Positions 38,272-46,844 of a stretch of DNA of 64,000 nt are shown here, piece after piece (position 1 is the first letter of the stretch; each line of letters starts with the position of its first letter). Source of the DNA: Marinifilum sp. D714 (lineage in GTDB: Bacteria > Bacteroidota > Bacteroidia > Bacteroidales > Marinifilaceae); contig NZ_JALPNU010000004.1 in the NCBI RefSeq assembly GCF_030851345.1, positions 62,001 to 126,000 on the forward strand. The letters are read 5' to 3'. Position numbers and translations under genes: made by a program. The notes beneath the pieces are model-generated. The model did no database searches and was not told where the DNA came from. It was given only the letters and a program-made list of their open reading frames with translations.

Positions 38272-38280
38272 TTAAGAAAT

Positions 38281-38309
38281 TTGAGCTGGGCACTTGTTGC
38301 CCAGTTCAA
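38281..38309 (+). terminator. Intercistronic hairpin after susD
   Basis: TTGAGCTGGGCA pairs with TGCCCAGTTCAA (one G-U pair) around a five-base loop. No U-tract follows, so it may stabilise or attenuate the susCD message rather than end it. Confidence 0.6.
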
Positions 38310-38361
38310 CTAATAAGATTTAGCTGCCTAAATTATTGTAGTTAATAGAAAATAGTAAAGC

Positions 38362-40683
38362 ATGAATAAATTATTGTTAGGAGTTTTCATTTTTGCAGCT
38401 TCGCTTTTGCAAGCATGTTCAGCAAAAAAGAATGGAAATCTTAAAAGTGGGGGAGATTACACAAAATTTGTAAAACCTTTGGTGGGTACTTTAGGCGAAG
38501 GAAATACTTATCCTGGTGCTCAGGTTCCTTTCGGAATGGTGCAATTAAGTCCAGATACTGAAAAATGGGATTGGGGTGCTGCCTCGGGTTACGAATATTC
38601 TGATAGTACCATCTATGGTTTTTCCATGACTCATTTGCATGGAACAGGAATTCCTGATTTAGGTGATATTTTATTTATGCCTACAACAGGTAAATTGTAC
38701 ATTAACGAAGGGAAAAAAGATTTATCAGAACCTGGATATTTATCAAGCTTTTCTCATAAAAATGAGATTGCTGAAGCCAATTATTACTCTGTTTTGTTGG
38801 ATGACTACCAAATTAAAGCGGAATTAACAGCTAGTAATAGAGCAGGATTAATGCGTTTTACCTTTCCAGAATCAGATAGTGCACATATTGTTTTGGATTT
38901 GAGTCATGTATTGCGTCATAAGGTAATTTGGTCGAATATTAGAGTTGAGGATGACAACACCATTACTGGGATGCATCAGGTAAAAGGCTGGGCGAAAGAA
39001 CGCTATGTTTATTTCGCTGCTAAATTTTCTCGTCCTTTCGATGCTACTCGTATTTTTTCGAACAAAAAGGAAGAAAAATACGACTCATATAAAACCTACC
39101 GATTTAGAAGTAGTGTCGAGTCAGCTGGTCCTGACATTCAGTTTGTTGCCGATTATAGCACAAAAGAAGCGGAACAAATTATGGTAAAAGTGGGTGTTTC
39201 GGCAGTAAGTACTGCAAATGCCATGAAAAACTTAGATGCAGAAATTCCCCATTGGGATTTTGAAAAAATTAAATCTGAAGGAAAAGCCCTTTGGAAAAAC
39301 GAATTGGCTAAATTCGAAGTAGAAGGAAGCAAAGCTCAAAAAGAAACTTTTTATACAGCCGTATATCATGCATTTATGGCACCCAACACCTATTTTGATG
39401 TAGACCGTTCTTACCGAGGTTTTGATCAGAATATTCATAAAGCAGAAGGATTTGACAATTATACCGTATTTTCTTTGTGGGATACTTATCGTGCAACGCA
39501 TCCGTTGTTTTGCTTAACACAGGCCGATAGAAATGCCAATATGATTAATTCTATGTTGGAGCATTACAAACAAAGCCCGGATAAAATGTTACCAATTTGG
39601 TCTTTTTGGAATAACGAAACCTGGTGTATGATTGGTTATCATGCTGTGCCTGTAATTGTTGATGCTTACTTTAAAGGAGTAAAAGGTGTAGATTGGGATT
39701 TGGCCTATCAAGCATGTGTTCATTCGGCAACTCATCCCGAATACGATGCAACAAAAGAATACGAAAAATTAGGTTACGTGCCATACGATATAGAAAACGA
39801 ATCGGTATCGAAAACCCTTGAATATGCTTACGATGATTATTGCATTGCTCGTATGGCTAAGGCAATGGGAAAAACTGAAGATTTTGAGCGTTTCTCAAAA
39901 AGAGCAATGGCGTATCAAAACTTGTTCGATTCAGAAATTGGTTGGATGAGACCTAAAGATAGTAAAGGAGAGTGGATGCAAGATTTTGATCCTCATTTCT
40001 TCAAACACTTGGGTGCTTTTACCGAGGGTACTACCTGGCAGTATACATGGACCGTTCCTCATGATGTTCAGGGATTAATTAACTGCTATGTTGGAAATCA
40101 GGAATTTACTCAGAAATTAGATGCTGTTTTTGCCAATAAAGAGGGTAAAGATTATTTAGGAGTAGATGATATTCATGGTCGAATAGGAGATTACTGGCAT
40201 GGAAACGAGCCTAGTCATCATATTAGTCATTTGTATTCTTATGCAGGACAGGCATGGAAAACTCAAGAGTTAACACGTAAAATTATTGAAACGCAATATG
40301 GCAATCAACCAGGTTCACTCTGTGGGAATGATGATTGTGGACAGATGTCGGCTTGGTATATTTTTAATGCTATGGGTTTCTATCCAGTTTGTCCTGGTAG
40401 CGATCAGTACATAATTACTTCTCCAGCTTTACCATATGTCAAAATGTACATGAGCAATGGTAATGCAATAGAAGTTATTGCTAAGAATTTTTCAGAGAAA
40501 AATATTTATATCCAATCGGTAAAAATAAATGGTATTGATTGGAACAAAGCTTGGTTTAGTTATTCAGATATAGTGAATGGAGGGAAAATAGAGTTTGTTT
40601 TAGGTGATGTTATGAATAAAGGCTTTGCATCATCAAAATCAGCTTGCCCTCCTTCATTTTCTGATGATTTAAAAGAGAAGTAA
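38362..40683 (+). CDS. GH92 family alpha-mannosidase (first copy, lipoprotein)
   Basis: A 773-residue lipoprotein (lipobox LLQAC near residue 19). GH92 signatures are complete: PGAQVPFGMVQLSPDT, FSMTHLHGTGIPDLGD, YTVFSLWDTYRATHPL, HGNEPSHHISHLYSYAG (catalytic Glu in NEPSHH near residue 613), and GNDDCGQMSAWYIF. GH92 enzymes are calcium-dependent, inverting exo-alpha-mannosidases acting on N-glycans and yeast mannan; linkage preference cannot be told from sequence here. It is the first of three GH92 genes in this PUL and presumably acts at the cell surface or in the periplasm. Confidence 0.95.
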   Translation: MNKLLLGVFIFAASLLQACSAKKNGNLKSGGDYTKFVKPLVGTLGEGNTYPGAQVPFGMVQLSPDTEKWDWGAASGYEYSDSTIYGFSMTHLHGTGIPDLGDILFMPTTGKLYINEGKKDLSEPGYLSSFSHKNEIAEANYYSVLLDDYQIKAELTASNRAGLMRFTFPESDSAHIVLDLSHVLRHKVIWSNIRVEDDNTITGMHQVKGWAKERYVYFAAKFSRPFDATRIFSNKKEEKYDSYKTYRFRSSVESAGPDIQFVADYSTKEAEQIMVKVGVSAVSTANAMKNLDAEIPHWDFEKIKSEGKALWKNELAKFEVEGSKAQKETFYTAVYHAFMAPNTYFDVDRSYRGFDQNIHKAEGFDNYTVFSLWDTYRATHPLFCLTQADRNANMINSMLEHYKQSPDKMLPIWSFWNNETWCMIGYHAVPVIVDAYFKGVKGVDWDLAYQACVHSATHPEYDATKEYEKLGYVPYDIENESVSKTLEYAYDDYCIARMAKAMGKTEDFERFSKRAMAYQNLFDSEIGWMRPKDSKGEWMQDFDPHFFKHLGAFTEGTTWQYTWTVPHDVQGLINCYVGNQEFTQKLDAVFANKEGKDYLGVDDIHGRIGDYWHGNEPSHHISHLYSYAGQAWKTQELTRKIIETQYGNQPGSLCGNDDCGQMSAWYIFNAMGFYPVCPGSDQYIITSPALPYVKMYMSNGNAIEVIAKNFSEKNIYIQSVKINGIDWNKAWFSYSDIVNGGKIEFVLGDVMNKGFASSKSACPPSFSDDLKEK

Positions 40684-40746
40684 TCGGCTTAAAGCCAGAC
40701 AAAAGTATTTTTATAAATTAGTAACAAATTACTAAAATACAGATTT

Positions 40747-43086
40747 ATGAGATCAATTATTTTTGCCATAAGTTGCTGTTTCTTTCTTGTTTTTGGAAGA
40801 GGAGCATTTGCTCAGGATACTGATTTAACAAAGTATGTAGATCCATTTATTGGAACGGAAGAAATGGGACATACCTTTCCTGGGGCTTGTGCTCCATTCG
40901 GAATGGTTCAACTGAGTCCCGATACAGATAGTGTACAATTTATTCATGAGGGAAAGTATAATAAAGAAGTTTACCGCTACTGTGCAGGGTATCAGTATAA
41001 AGACAAATCTATTGTTGGCTTTAGTCATACCCATTTAAGTGGAACAGGACATTCCGATTTAGGGGATTTCCTTATCATGCCAACAGTTGGGAAGGTAAAT
41101 TACAATCCTGGAACAATTGACGATACATCAAAAGGTTACCGTTCAATGTTTCGAAAAGAAACTGAAAAAGCAGAGCCTGGATATTACACCGTTGAATTGG
41201 ATGATTATAAGGTGAAAGCTGAATTAACAGCCACCCAGCGAGTAGGGTTTCATCAGTATACTTTTCCTGCTACCGATAATGCTCATATTATTCTTGATTT
41301 AACTCATGGAATTTATAATTACGATGGCAAGGTTTTGTGGTCTACCATTCGTGTTGAAAATGATACTTTGGTAACAGGCTATCGAATAACAAGAGGTTGG
41401 GCAAGATCGAATTACCAATATTTTGCCATGACTTTTTCTAAGCCTATTAAAAATTACGGATGTCGTAATAATGAAAAAGTGGTGTACAATGGTTTTTGGC
41501 GCAAATTCGACGAAACGGATAATTTTCCAGAAATGGCCGGAAAAGCATTAACTGCGAATTTTGATTTTTCTACCGAGGAAAATGAGAAGATAAAAGTAAA
41601 ATTCGCTTTGTCGGCAGTGAGTACCGAAGGAGCATTAAAAAACTTGAAAGCAGAAATTCCTCATTTCGATTTCGACAAAGTTAGAAAGGCTACCAAAACA
41701 GAATGGCAAAAGCAGTTAAGTCGTGTGCAAGTGGCGGCGTCTGAAGAGAAAAAAGTTACTTTCTATACTTCTTTATACCATTCATTCATCAATCCTGTTG
41801 AATACATGGATGTGGATGGGAAATACAGAGGTTTGGATCATAACATTTATCAGGCTGAAGGTTTTACAAACTATACTGTTTTTTCTTTGTGGGATACTTA
41901 CAGGGCACAACATCCTTTGCTTTCGCTGATACAGCCAAAACGTTCGGCTGATATGATTAATTCCATGTTGGCACATTACGATCAAAGTGTTCATAAAATT
42001 CTTCCTATCTGGAGTCATTTTGGTAATGAAAATTGGTGTATGATTGGTTACCACGCAGTACCTGTAATTGCTGATGCTTTGGTGAATGGATTGGAAGGAG
42101 TTGATAAAGAAAGAGCTTTGGAGGCTTGTTTATCAAGTGCAAATTATAAAAAATACGATGGTATTGGTGATTACCTAAGCTATGGGTATGTGCCTCACGA
42201 AACAAGCAGAGTGGGAGCATCAATCACATTAGAGTATTCTTACGATGATTACACAATTGCACAATTGGCTAAAGCAATGGGAAAAGATGCTATTGCAAAA
42301 GAATACATACAGCGATCGGAAAATTGGAGAAATTTATTTGATGATAATACAGGCTATGTACGAGCTAAAAGCAAAGCAGGAGAGTGGGTAAGTCCATTCG
42401 ATCCTTTGGATACTCATGCAGCTGGTTTTATTGAAGGAAATTCGTGGAACTATTCCTTATATGTTCCTCAGAATGTTAGTGGTTTGGTTAGCAAAATGGG
42501 GGGTGAGAAGCGTTTCTCAGATCATTTGGATTCGCTTTTTACCATGCATATTCCAGACAAATATTTTGAGCACAACGAGGACATTACCCGTGAGGGGATT
42601 ATGGGTGGATATGTGCACGGAAACGAGCCTAGTCATCATGTTGCTTACATGTACAATTGGGCAGGAAAGCCTTGGAAAACACAAGAACGAATCAATCAGA
42701 TAATGAAAACCAAGTACCTGAACAAACCTGATGGTTTGTGTGGAAACGATGATTGTGGACAAATGTCGGCCTGGTATATTTTTTCATCTTTAGGATTCTA
42801 TCCTGTTTGTCCTGGTTCTGGTCAGTATGCAATTGGAGCACCTTCGGTTGATCAGGCAGTTCTAAATTTGGAAAATGGCAAGCAGTTTACCATAAAAACT
42901 AAAAATTACTCATCGAAGAATATTTATATCAAATCGGTAAAATTAAATGGTAAAAAGTGGGATAAAAACTATGTGAACCATACTGATATTGTAAATGGAG
43001 GAGAGTTGTTATTCGAAATGAGCAGTCGCCCAAATAAAAAGCGCGGAATTTCAAAGGATTCTTATCCTTATTCTACTACAAAATAA
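40747..43086 (+). CDS. GH92 family alpha-mannosidase (second copy)
   Basis: A 779-residue enzyme with a cleavable signal peptide (GRGAFAQDT), not a lipobox, so it is probably periplasmic, unlike the lipoprotein copy before it. Motifs are PGACAPFGMVQLSPDT, FSHTHLSGTGHSDLGD, YTVFSLWDTYRAQHPL, VHGNEPSHHVAYMYNWAG (Glu near residue 624) and GNDDCGQMSAWYIF. The gap from the first GH92 is 63 bases. Different signal types in adjacent paralogues suggest a split of labour between the outer surface and the periplasm. Confidence 0.95.
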   Translation: MRSIIFAISCCFFLVFGRGAFAQDTDLTKYVDPFIGTEEMGHTFPGACAPFGMVQLSPDTDSVQFIHEGKYNKEVYRYCAGYQYKDKSIVGFSHTHLSGTGHSDLGDFLIMPTVGKVNYNPGTIDDTSKGYRSMFRKETEKAEPGYYTVELDDYKVKAELTATQRVGFHQYTFPATDNAHIILDLTHGIYNYDGKVLWSTIRVENDTLVTGYRITRGWARSNYQYFAMTFSKPIKNYGCRNNEKVVYNGFWRKFDETDNFPEMAGKALTANFDFSTEENEKIKVKFALSAVSTEGALKNLKAEIPHFDFDKVRKATKTEWQKQLSRVQVAASEEKKVTFYTSLYHSFINPVEYMDVDGKYRGLDHNIYQAEGFTNYTVFSLWDTYRAQHPLLSLIQPKRSADMINSMLAHYDQSVHKILPIWSHFGNENWCMIGYHAVPVIADALVNGLEGVDKERALEACLSSANYKKYDGIGDYLSYGYVPHETSRVGASITLEYSYDDYTIAQLAKAMGKDAIAKEYIQRSENWRNLFDDNTGYVRAKSKAGEWVSPFDPLDTHAAGFIEGNSWNYSLYVPQNVSGLVSKMGGEKRFSDHLDSLFTMHIPDKYFEHNEDITREGIMGGYVHGNEPSHHVAYMYNWAGKPWKTQERINQIMKTKYLNKPDGLCGNDDCGQMSAWYIFSSLGFYPVCPGSGQYAIGAPSVDQAVLNLENGKQFTIKTKNYSSKNIYIKSVKLNGKKWDKNYVNHTDIVNGGELLFEMSSRPNKKRGISKDSYPYSTTK

Positions 43087-43097
43087 TTTTAATGTGA

Positions 43098-43136
43098 TTT
43101 TCTATGGCTGGAAGCCTGACTTTTGGCTATAGAAAA
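43098..43136 (+). terminator. Intercistronic hairpin after the second GH92 gene
   Basis: TTTTCTATGGC pairs with GCTATAGAAAA (one G-U pair). A further GTGATTT/AAATCAC pair flanks it. No long U-tract follows. Confidence 0.5.
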
Positions 43137-43183
43137 CCCTTTTTAAATCACTTAAAAATAACAGTAAGCGAAATAAAATAAAC

Positions 43184-44629
43184 ATGATAAAAAACACAAG
43201 TAAACTCATGCTGTTAGCATGTGTAACAGCACTACTTATGTCTTGTAATTTGCAGGAAACCACTCCTGTAAATGTAACGGATTACAAGTGTAAAGTAATA
43301 TCTGACAGAGATGATTCTCCTGTTGGTGAAGATGTTAGTAAATTGGTTGATGGTGATATTTATTCGAAATATTTAACATTTAATAGCAATGCTAGCATTC
43401 AATTTACCACTTTAAAAAAATGCAAGTTAAGTTCCTATTCCCTGGTTTCGGGAGGAGATGCCGAAGAACGTGATCCGGTGATTTGCGTTTTAGAAGCTAG
43501 TAATGATAAAAAATCGTGGCAAGAAATTGATAGGCAAGAAGGTTTGCAGTTTTCTGGGCGCAATCAAAAACTAAGCTATCCAGTATCTGCAAAAGAAGAC
43601 TATAAATATTATCGTTTGCAATTGGAAAATAAGGGAACTGACATTTTGCAACTTTCCGAAGTAGAACTATTGGCTACCTGGGATAGCAATGATAACACTC
43701 CAATAGCTTTGTTTAAAGCGGAAAATAGAGCTTTTTTTACAAAAGGATTGGTTGAGTTTAACAATTTGTCTGTACAGGCAGATGCTTACCATTGGTATTT
43801 TAAAGGAGGAAAGCCAGAAACAAGTACAGCAAAAAATCCAAAGGTGAAATATGAAAGTTTTGGGAAATATCCTGTGCAGTTAATAGCTGAGAATAAGGGA
43901 TTGAAAGACACTATAATCTTAAACGATTATGTGAATGTTAAACGCAAAGGTGCTTGGAATCAATTCTCTTATCCTAAAATTAACTTCGTAAATGAAACTT
44001 TGGGAGGAAATGGCGATTTGTATACAGAATTGGTGCCAAATCCTAAAAAATTAATCAATAATGTCTGTTTAGATGTTTGTAAGATTTTGTACAGAAGTGT
44101 TGATGAAATTGATGTTTTAAATGTTTTAGATTATTCTATAGAGGATTTAGAAACCATATCAGCAAAAGGAGGGAATCCACCACATATCAATATCTTTTTT
44201 AGCTCATTGTACCTGAAAAATAAAAAAGGAGAAATGAGCGATGCGGATTTGGTAGATGAGATTGTAGGTGTTTTGTATCATGAATTGGCTCATGGTTATC
44301 AGTATTCGCCAAAAGGAGCAGGAGCTTATACGGGAGGAACTGATTTTTTCGGCTTTTTGGAAGGAATAGCTGACTATGTTCGATTAAAAGCAGGATATTC
44401 TAGCTATAAGTACAGAAAAGTTGGTGGTCATTGGAATGATGGTTACAAAACAACTGCTTTTTTCATCGATTGGTTGCACACAAAGGATCCTGATTTTGTA
44501 TACAAGATGAACCAAACAGCAAAAACAATTATTCCATGGTCTTGGGATGCAGCTACCAATAAAATATTTGATCAAACTACTCAATCGTTATGGGATGAGT
44601 ATCAGGAGTATTTAAAAGCGAATAATTAA
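43184..44629 (+). CDS. BSP-type metallopeptidase lipoprotein with N-terminal discoidin and PKD domains
   Basis: A 481-residue lipoprotein (lipobox LLMSC near residue 21). Residues about 27-165 are a discoidin-like domain with LVDGDIYSKYLTF. Residues about 175-250 are a PKD domain (YHWYFKGGKPETSTAKNPKV). Residues about 260-470 match plant basic-secretory-protein peptidases: YHELAHGYQYSP (HExxH near 366), FLEGIADYVRLKAGY, VGGHWNDGYKTTAFFIDWL. The zinc motif and following acidic segment are intact. The substrate is unknown; beside GH92 genes, a glycoprotein is the natural guess. A related protein with permuted domains follows. Confidence 0.85.
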   Translation: MIKNTSKLMLLACVTALLMSCNLQETTPVNVTDYKCKVISDRDDSPVGEDVSKLVDGDIYSKYLTFNSNASIQFTTLKKCKLSSYSLVSGGDAEERDPVICVLEASNDKKSWQEIDRQEGLQFSGRNQKLSYPVSAKEDYKYYRLQLENKGTDILQLSEVELLATWDSNDNTPIALFKAENRAFFTKGLVEFNNLSVQADAYHWYFKGGKPETSTAKNPKVKYESFGKYPVQLIAENKGLKDTIILNDYVNVKRKGAWNQFSYPKINFVNETLGGNGDLYTELVPNPKKLINNVCLDVCKILYRSVDEIDVLNVLDYSIEDLETISAKGGNPPHINIFFSSLYLKNKKGEMSDADLVDEIVGVLYHELAHGYQYSPKGAGAYTGGTDFFGFLEGIADYVRLKAGYSSYKYRKVGGHWNDGYKTTAFFIDWLHTKDPDFVYKMNQTAKTIIPWSWDAATNKIFDQTTQSLWDEYQEYLKANN

Positions 44630-44679
44630 TAATTATCAATTTTGATTGTAAAAATAAATAACCCTAAACAATTTTAATT

Positions 44680-46701
44680 ATGAGAAAATTAGTAAGTGTT
44701 TTCTTTATTGCATTACTAGCAACTTTAAGCAGTTGCGATAAAGAAGAATCGTTTCAACTTGATAAAGTTGAGGCCAATGTAGAAGCCAAGTTTGTATCCG
44801 ATAAGCAAATTGTATTTCCTGGAGATGCAATACAGTTTACCAACTCATCGGTTTATGCAAAAAATATTGAGTGGACTTTCGAGGGAGGTTCTCCTGCTAC
44901 TAGTACTGAGGAAAATCCTGTTGTTACTTATAACGAATTAGGATCTTTTAAGGCAATCTTAAAAATTAGCAACGAGTATGGTGAGAATGTTAAAGAAGTT
45001 GTTGATTTTATTACAGTAACAGATGATGCAGGATGGGGTGACTTCACTTTTCCAACGATTCATTTTACCAATCAAACCATTAATGAAAATGGTGCATTGT
45101 ATAAGGAGTTAATACCTAACGAGCAAGACTTTATCAGGCGTGCTTGCTTAAAAGTATGTTTCGAAATGTACTTGTTAGCTAATGATGTAAATCAGGTTAC
45201 TGACATTACCTATACAGTAAAAGATTCTGAAACTATTTCTGCTAAAAGAGGAGCTACTCCACATATTAAAATCGATTTTAGCTCAAGCTATTTGGTTCAA
45301 AAGAAAAATCAAGGTTTAAGCGATGAAGAATTGATTAGAGAAATAGAAGGAGTATTGATTCATGAAATTACTCATGGGTACCAATACGAGCCTCAAGGAG
45401 CTGGTGGATATGAGCCGGGAACTGATTTTTATGGTTTTATTGAAGGTTTAGCTGATTACGTTCGCTATGTTGAAGGCTTTACTCCTATTAGCAAGCGTCA
45501 AGCTGGTGGACACTGGAACGATGGTTACAATACTTCGGCTTTCTTTATCGATTGGTTGCATTCAAAAGATCCTAAGTTCATTCATAAGTTTAATGCTACT
45601 GCAAAAAATTTGAACCCATGGTCGTGGGAAGAAGCAATTAAAATGGTCTTGGGAGCAGATGCTTCGGTAAGTGCATTGTGGAACGAGTATCAGTCGGATA
45701 TTACTTCAGGAAAAATTTCTGAAATAGATGCTGATTTAAAAGAAATGAGAGAGGCTAGAGAAGAGCCTGTATATACTGATCAGGAGCCTGTAGCAGATCT
45801 AATTGATATTACAGATACAGGCTTTACAGCTATTAGAGATACTGAGTTTGATTCTCCTGCTGCTGAAGAAATAGGAAATATCATTGATAACAATATAGCT
45901 AGTAAGTTTTTGATTTTTACCGACAATACATGGGTACGTTTAGAGAGTGAAACTCCTTCAGTTGTTTCTTCTTATACCTTAACATCTGCTGATGATGCTC
46001 CAGGTAGAGACCCTAAAAAAGTAACTCTTTCGGCTAGTAACGATGGCGAAAACTGGGATGTTTTAGATACAAGAGAGGATGTTGCTTTTGAAGAAAGACA
46101 GCAAACCAAAACATTTACGTTTAGCAATAGTAAAGAGTATAAATTCTACAAATTCGATTTTGAAAATACCGATCAAGGTGGAATTTTCCAGTTAGCAGAA
46201 TTAGAGCTAATGGGAACCAAAGAAGGTGGAGATTCTGGTTCTTCTTCAGAAACTGTTGATATTACTGATAATTCTACAGCTACATGGCAAGAGGAAGGTT
46301 TTGACTTTTTCGATTGGGGATTACCAAGTTTTGCTTTTGATAATGATGCAGGAACTGCATTTTTTAATATGAATGACAACACTTGGTTTATTTTCGAAAC
46401 AGAAGCTAAACACAATGTTACTAAAGTAGCAATTACAGCAACTGCTAATATTTTAGGCATCGATTATGTGTTTACACCTGATACTTTTGTATTAGAAGGT
46501 TCGAATGATGGCCAAAACTGGACTGAAATTACCTCTGTATCTGAAACAGGAATAGTAGCTTTCGAAGAAAGAAAAGAATTTACTTTCACCAATTCAGAGT
46601 ATTACTCTTACCACAGAATCTCTATGACTGCTGAAATAGAAGAGAACGATAACAAAAGAATAATGATTGGCGAATTGGAATTATTTGGTACTGCTGAATA
46701 G
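44680..46701 (+). CDS. BSP-type metallopeptidase lipoprotein with N-terminal PKD and two C-terminal discoidin domains
   Basis: A 673-residue lipoprotein (lipobox LSSC near residue 19). A PKD domain (about 30-112, IEWTFEGGSPATSTEENPVV) precedes the basic-secretory-protein peptidase domain (about 118-330) with IHEITHGYQYEP (HExxH near 227), FIEGLADYVRYVEGF and AGGHWNDGYNTSAFFIDWL. Two F5/8 type C-like modules follow (about 370-515 and 525-673), with IIDNNIASKFLIF and FDNDAGTAFFNMNDN. Catalytic core and PKD are clearly paralogous to the preceding gene, but the binding modules sit at the opposite end. Probably a surface peptidase anchored on glycans. Confidence 0.85.
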   Translation: MRKLVSVFFIALLATLSSCDKEESFQLDKVEANVEAKFVSDKQIVFPGDAIQFTNSSVYAKNIEWTFEGGSPATSTEENPVVTYNELGSFKAILKISNEYGENVKEVVDFITVTDDAGWGDFTFPTIHFTNQTINENGALYKELIPNEQDFIRRACLKVCFEMYLLANDVNQVTDITYTVKDSETISAKRGATPHIKIDFSSSYLVQKKNQGLSDEELIREIEGVLIHEITHGYQYEPQGAGGYEPGTDFYGFIEGLADYVRYVEGFTPISKRQAGGHWNDGYNTSAFFIDWLHSKDPKFIHKFNATAKNLNPWSWEEAIKMVLGADASVSALWNEYQSDITSGKISEIDADLKEMREAREEPVYTDQEPVADLIDITDTGFTAIRDTEFDSPAAEEIGNIIDNNIASKFLIFTDNTWVRLESETPSVVSSYTLTSADDAPGRDPKKVTLSASNDGENWDVLDTREDVAFEERQQTKTFTFSNSKEYKFYKFDFENTDQGGIFQLAELELMGTKEGGDSGSSSETVDITDNSTATWQEEGFDFFDWGLPSFAFDNDAGTAFFNMNDNTWFIFETEAKHNVTKVAITATANILGIDYVFTPDTFVLEGSNDGQNWTEITSVSETGIVAFEERKEFTFTNSEYYSYHRISMTAEIEENDNKRIMIGELELFGTAE

Positions 46702-46731
46702 TTCGAATTAGAAGATCTAATAAACAACCTT

Positions 46732-46765
46732 AAGGTTCCAGTTAGCTATATTGCGCTGGAACCTT
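46732..46765 (+). terminator. Hairpin after the second BSP peptidase gene
   Basis: AAGGTTCCAG pairs perfectly with CTGGAACCTT around a 14-base loop. Only a short T-run follows, so it may be a partial terminator between this gene and the third GH92 gene. Confidence 0.55.
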
Positions 46766-46844
46766 TCGTTATATATACTTTAACAAAAAAATGTTTAAGG
46801 GGTGTCTTGATAAATATTTATAATTAACAATTTGGACCACAATA

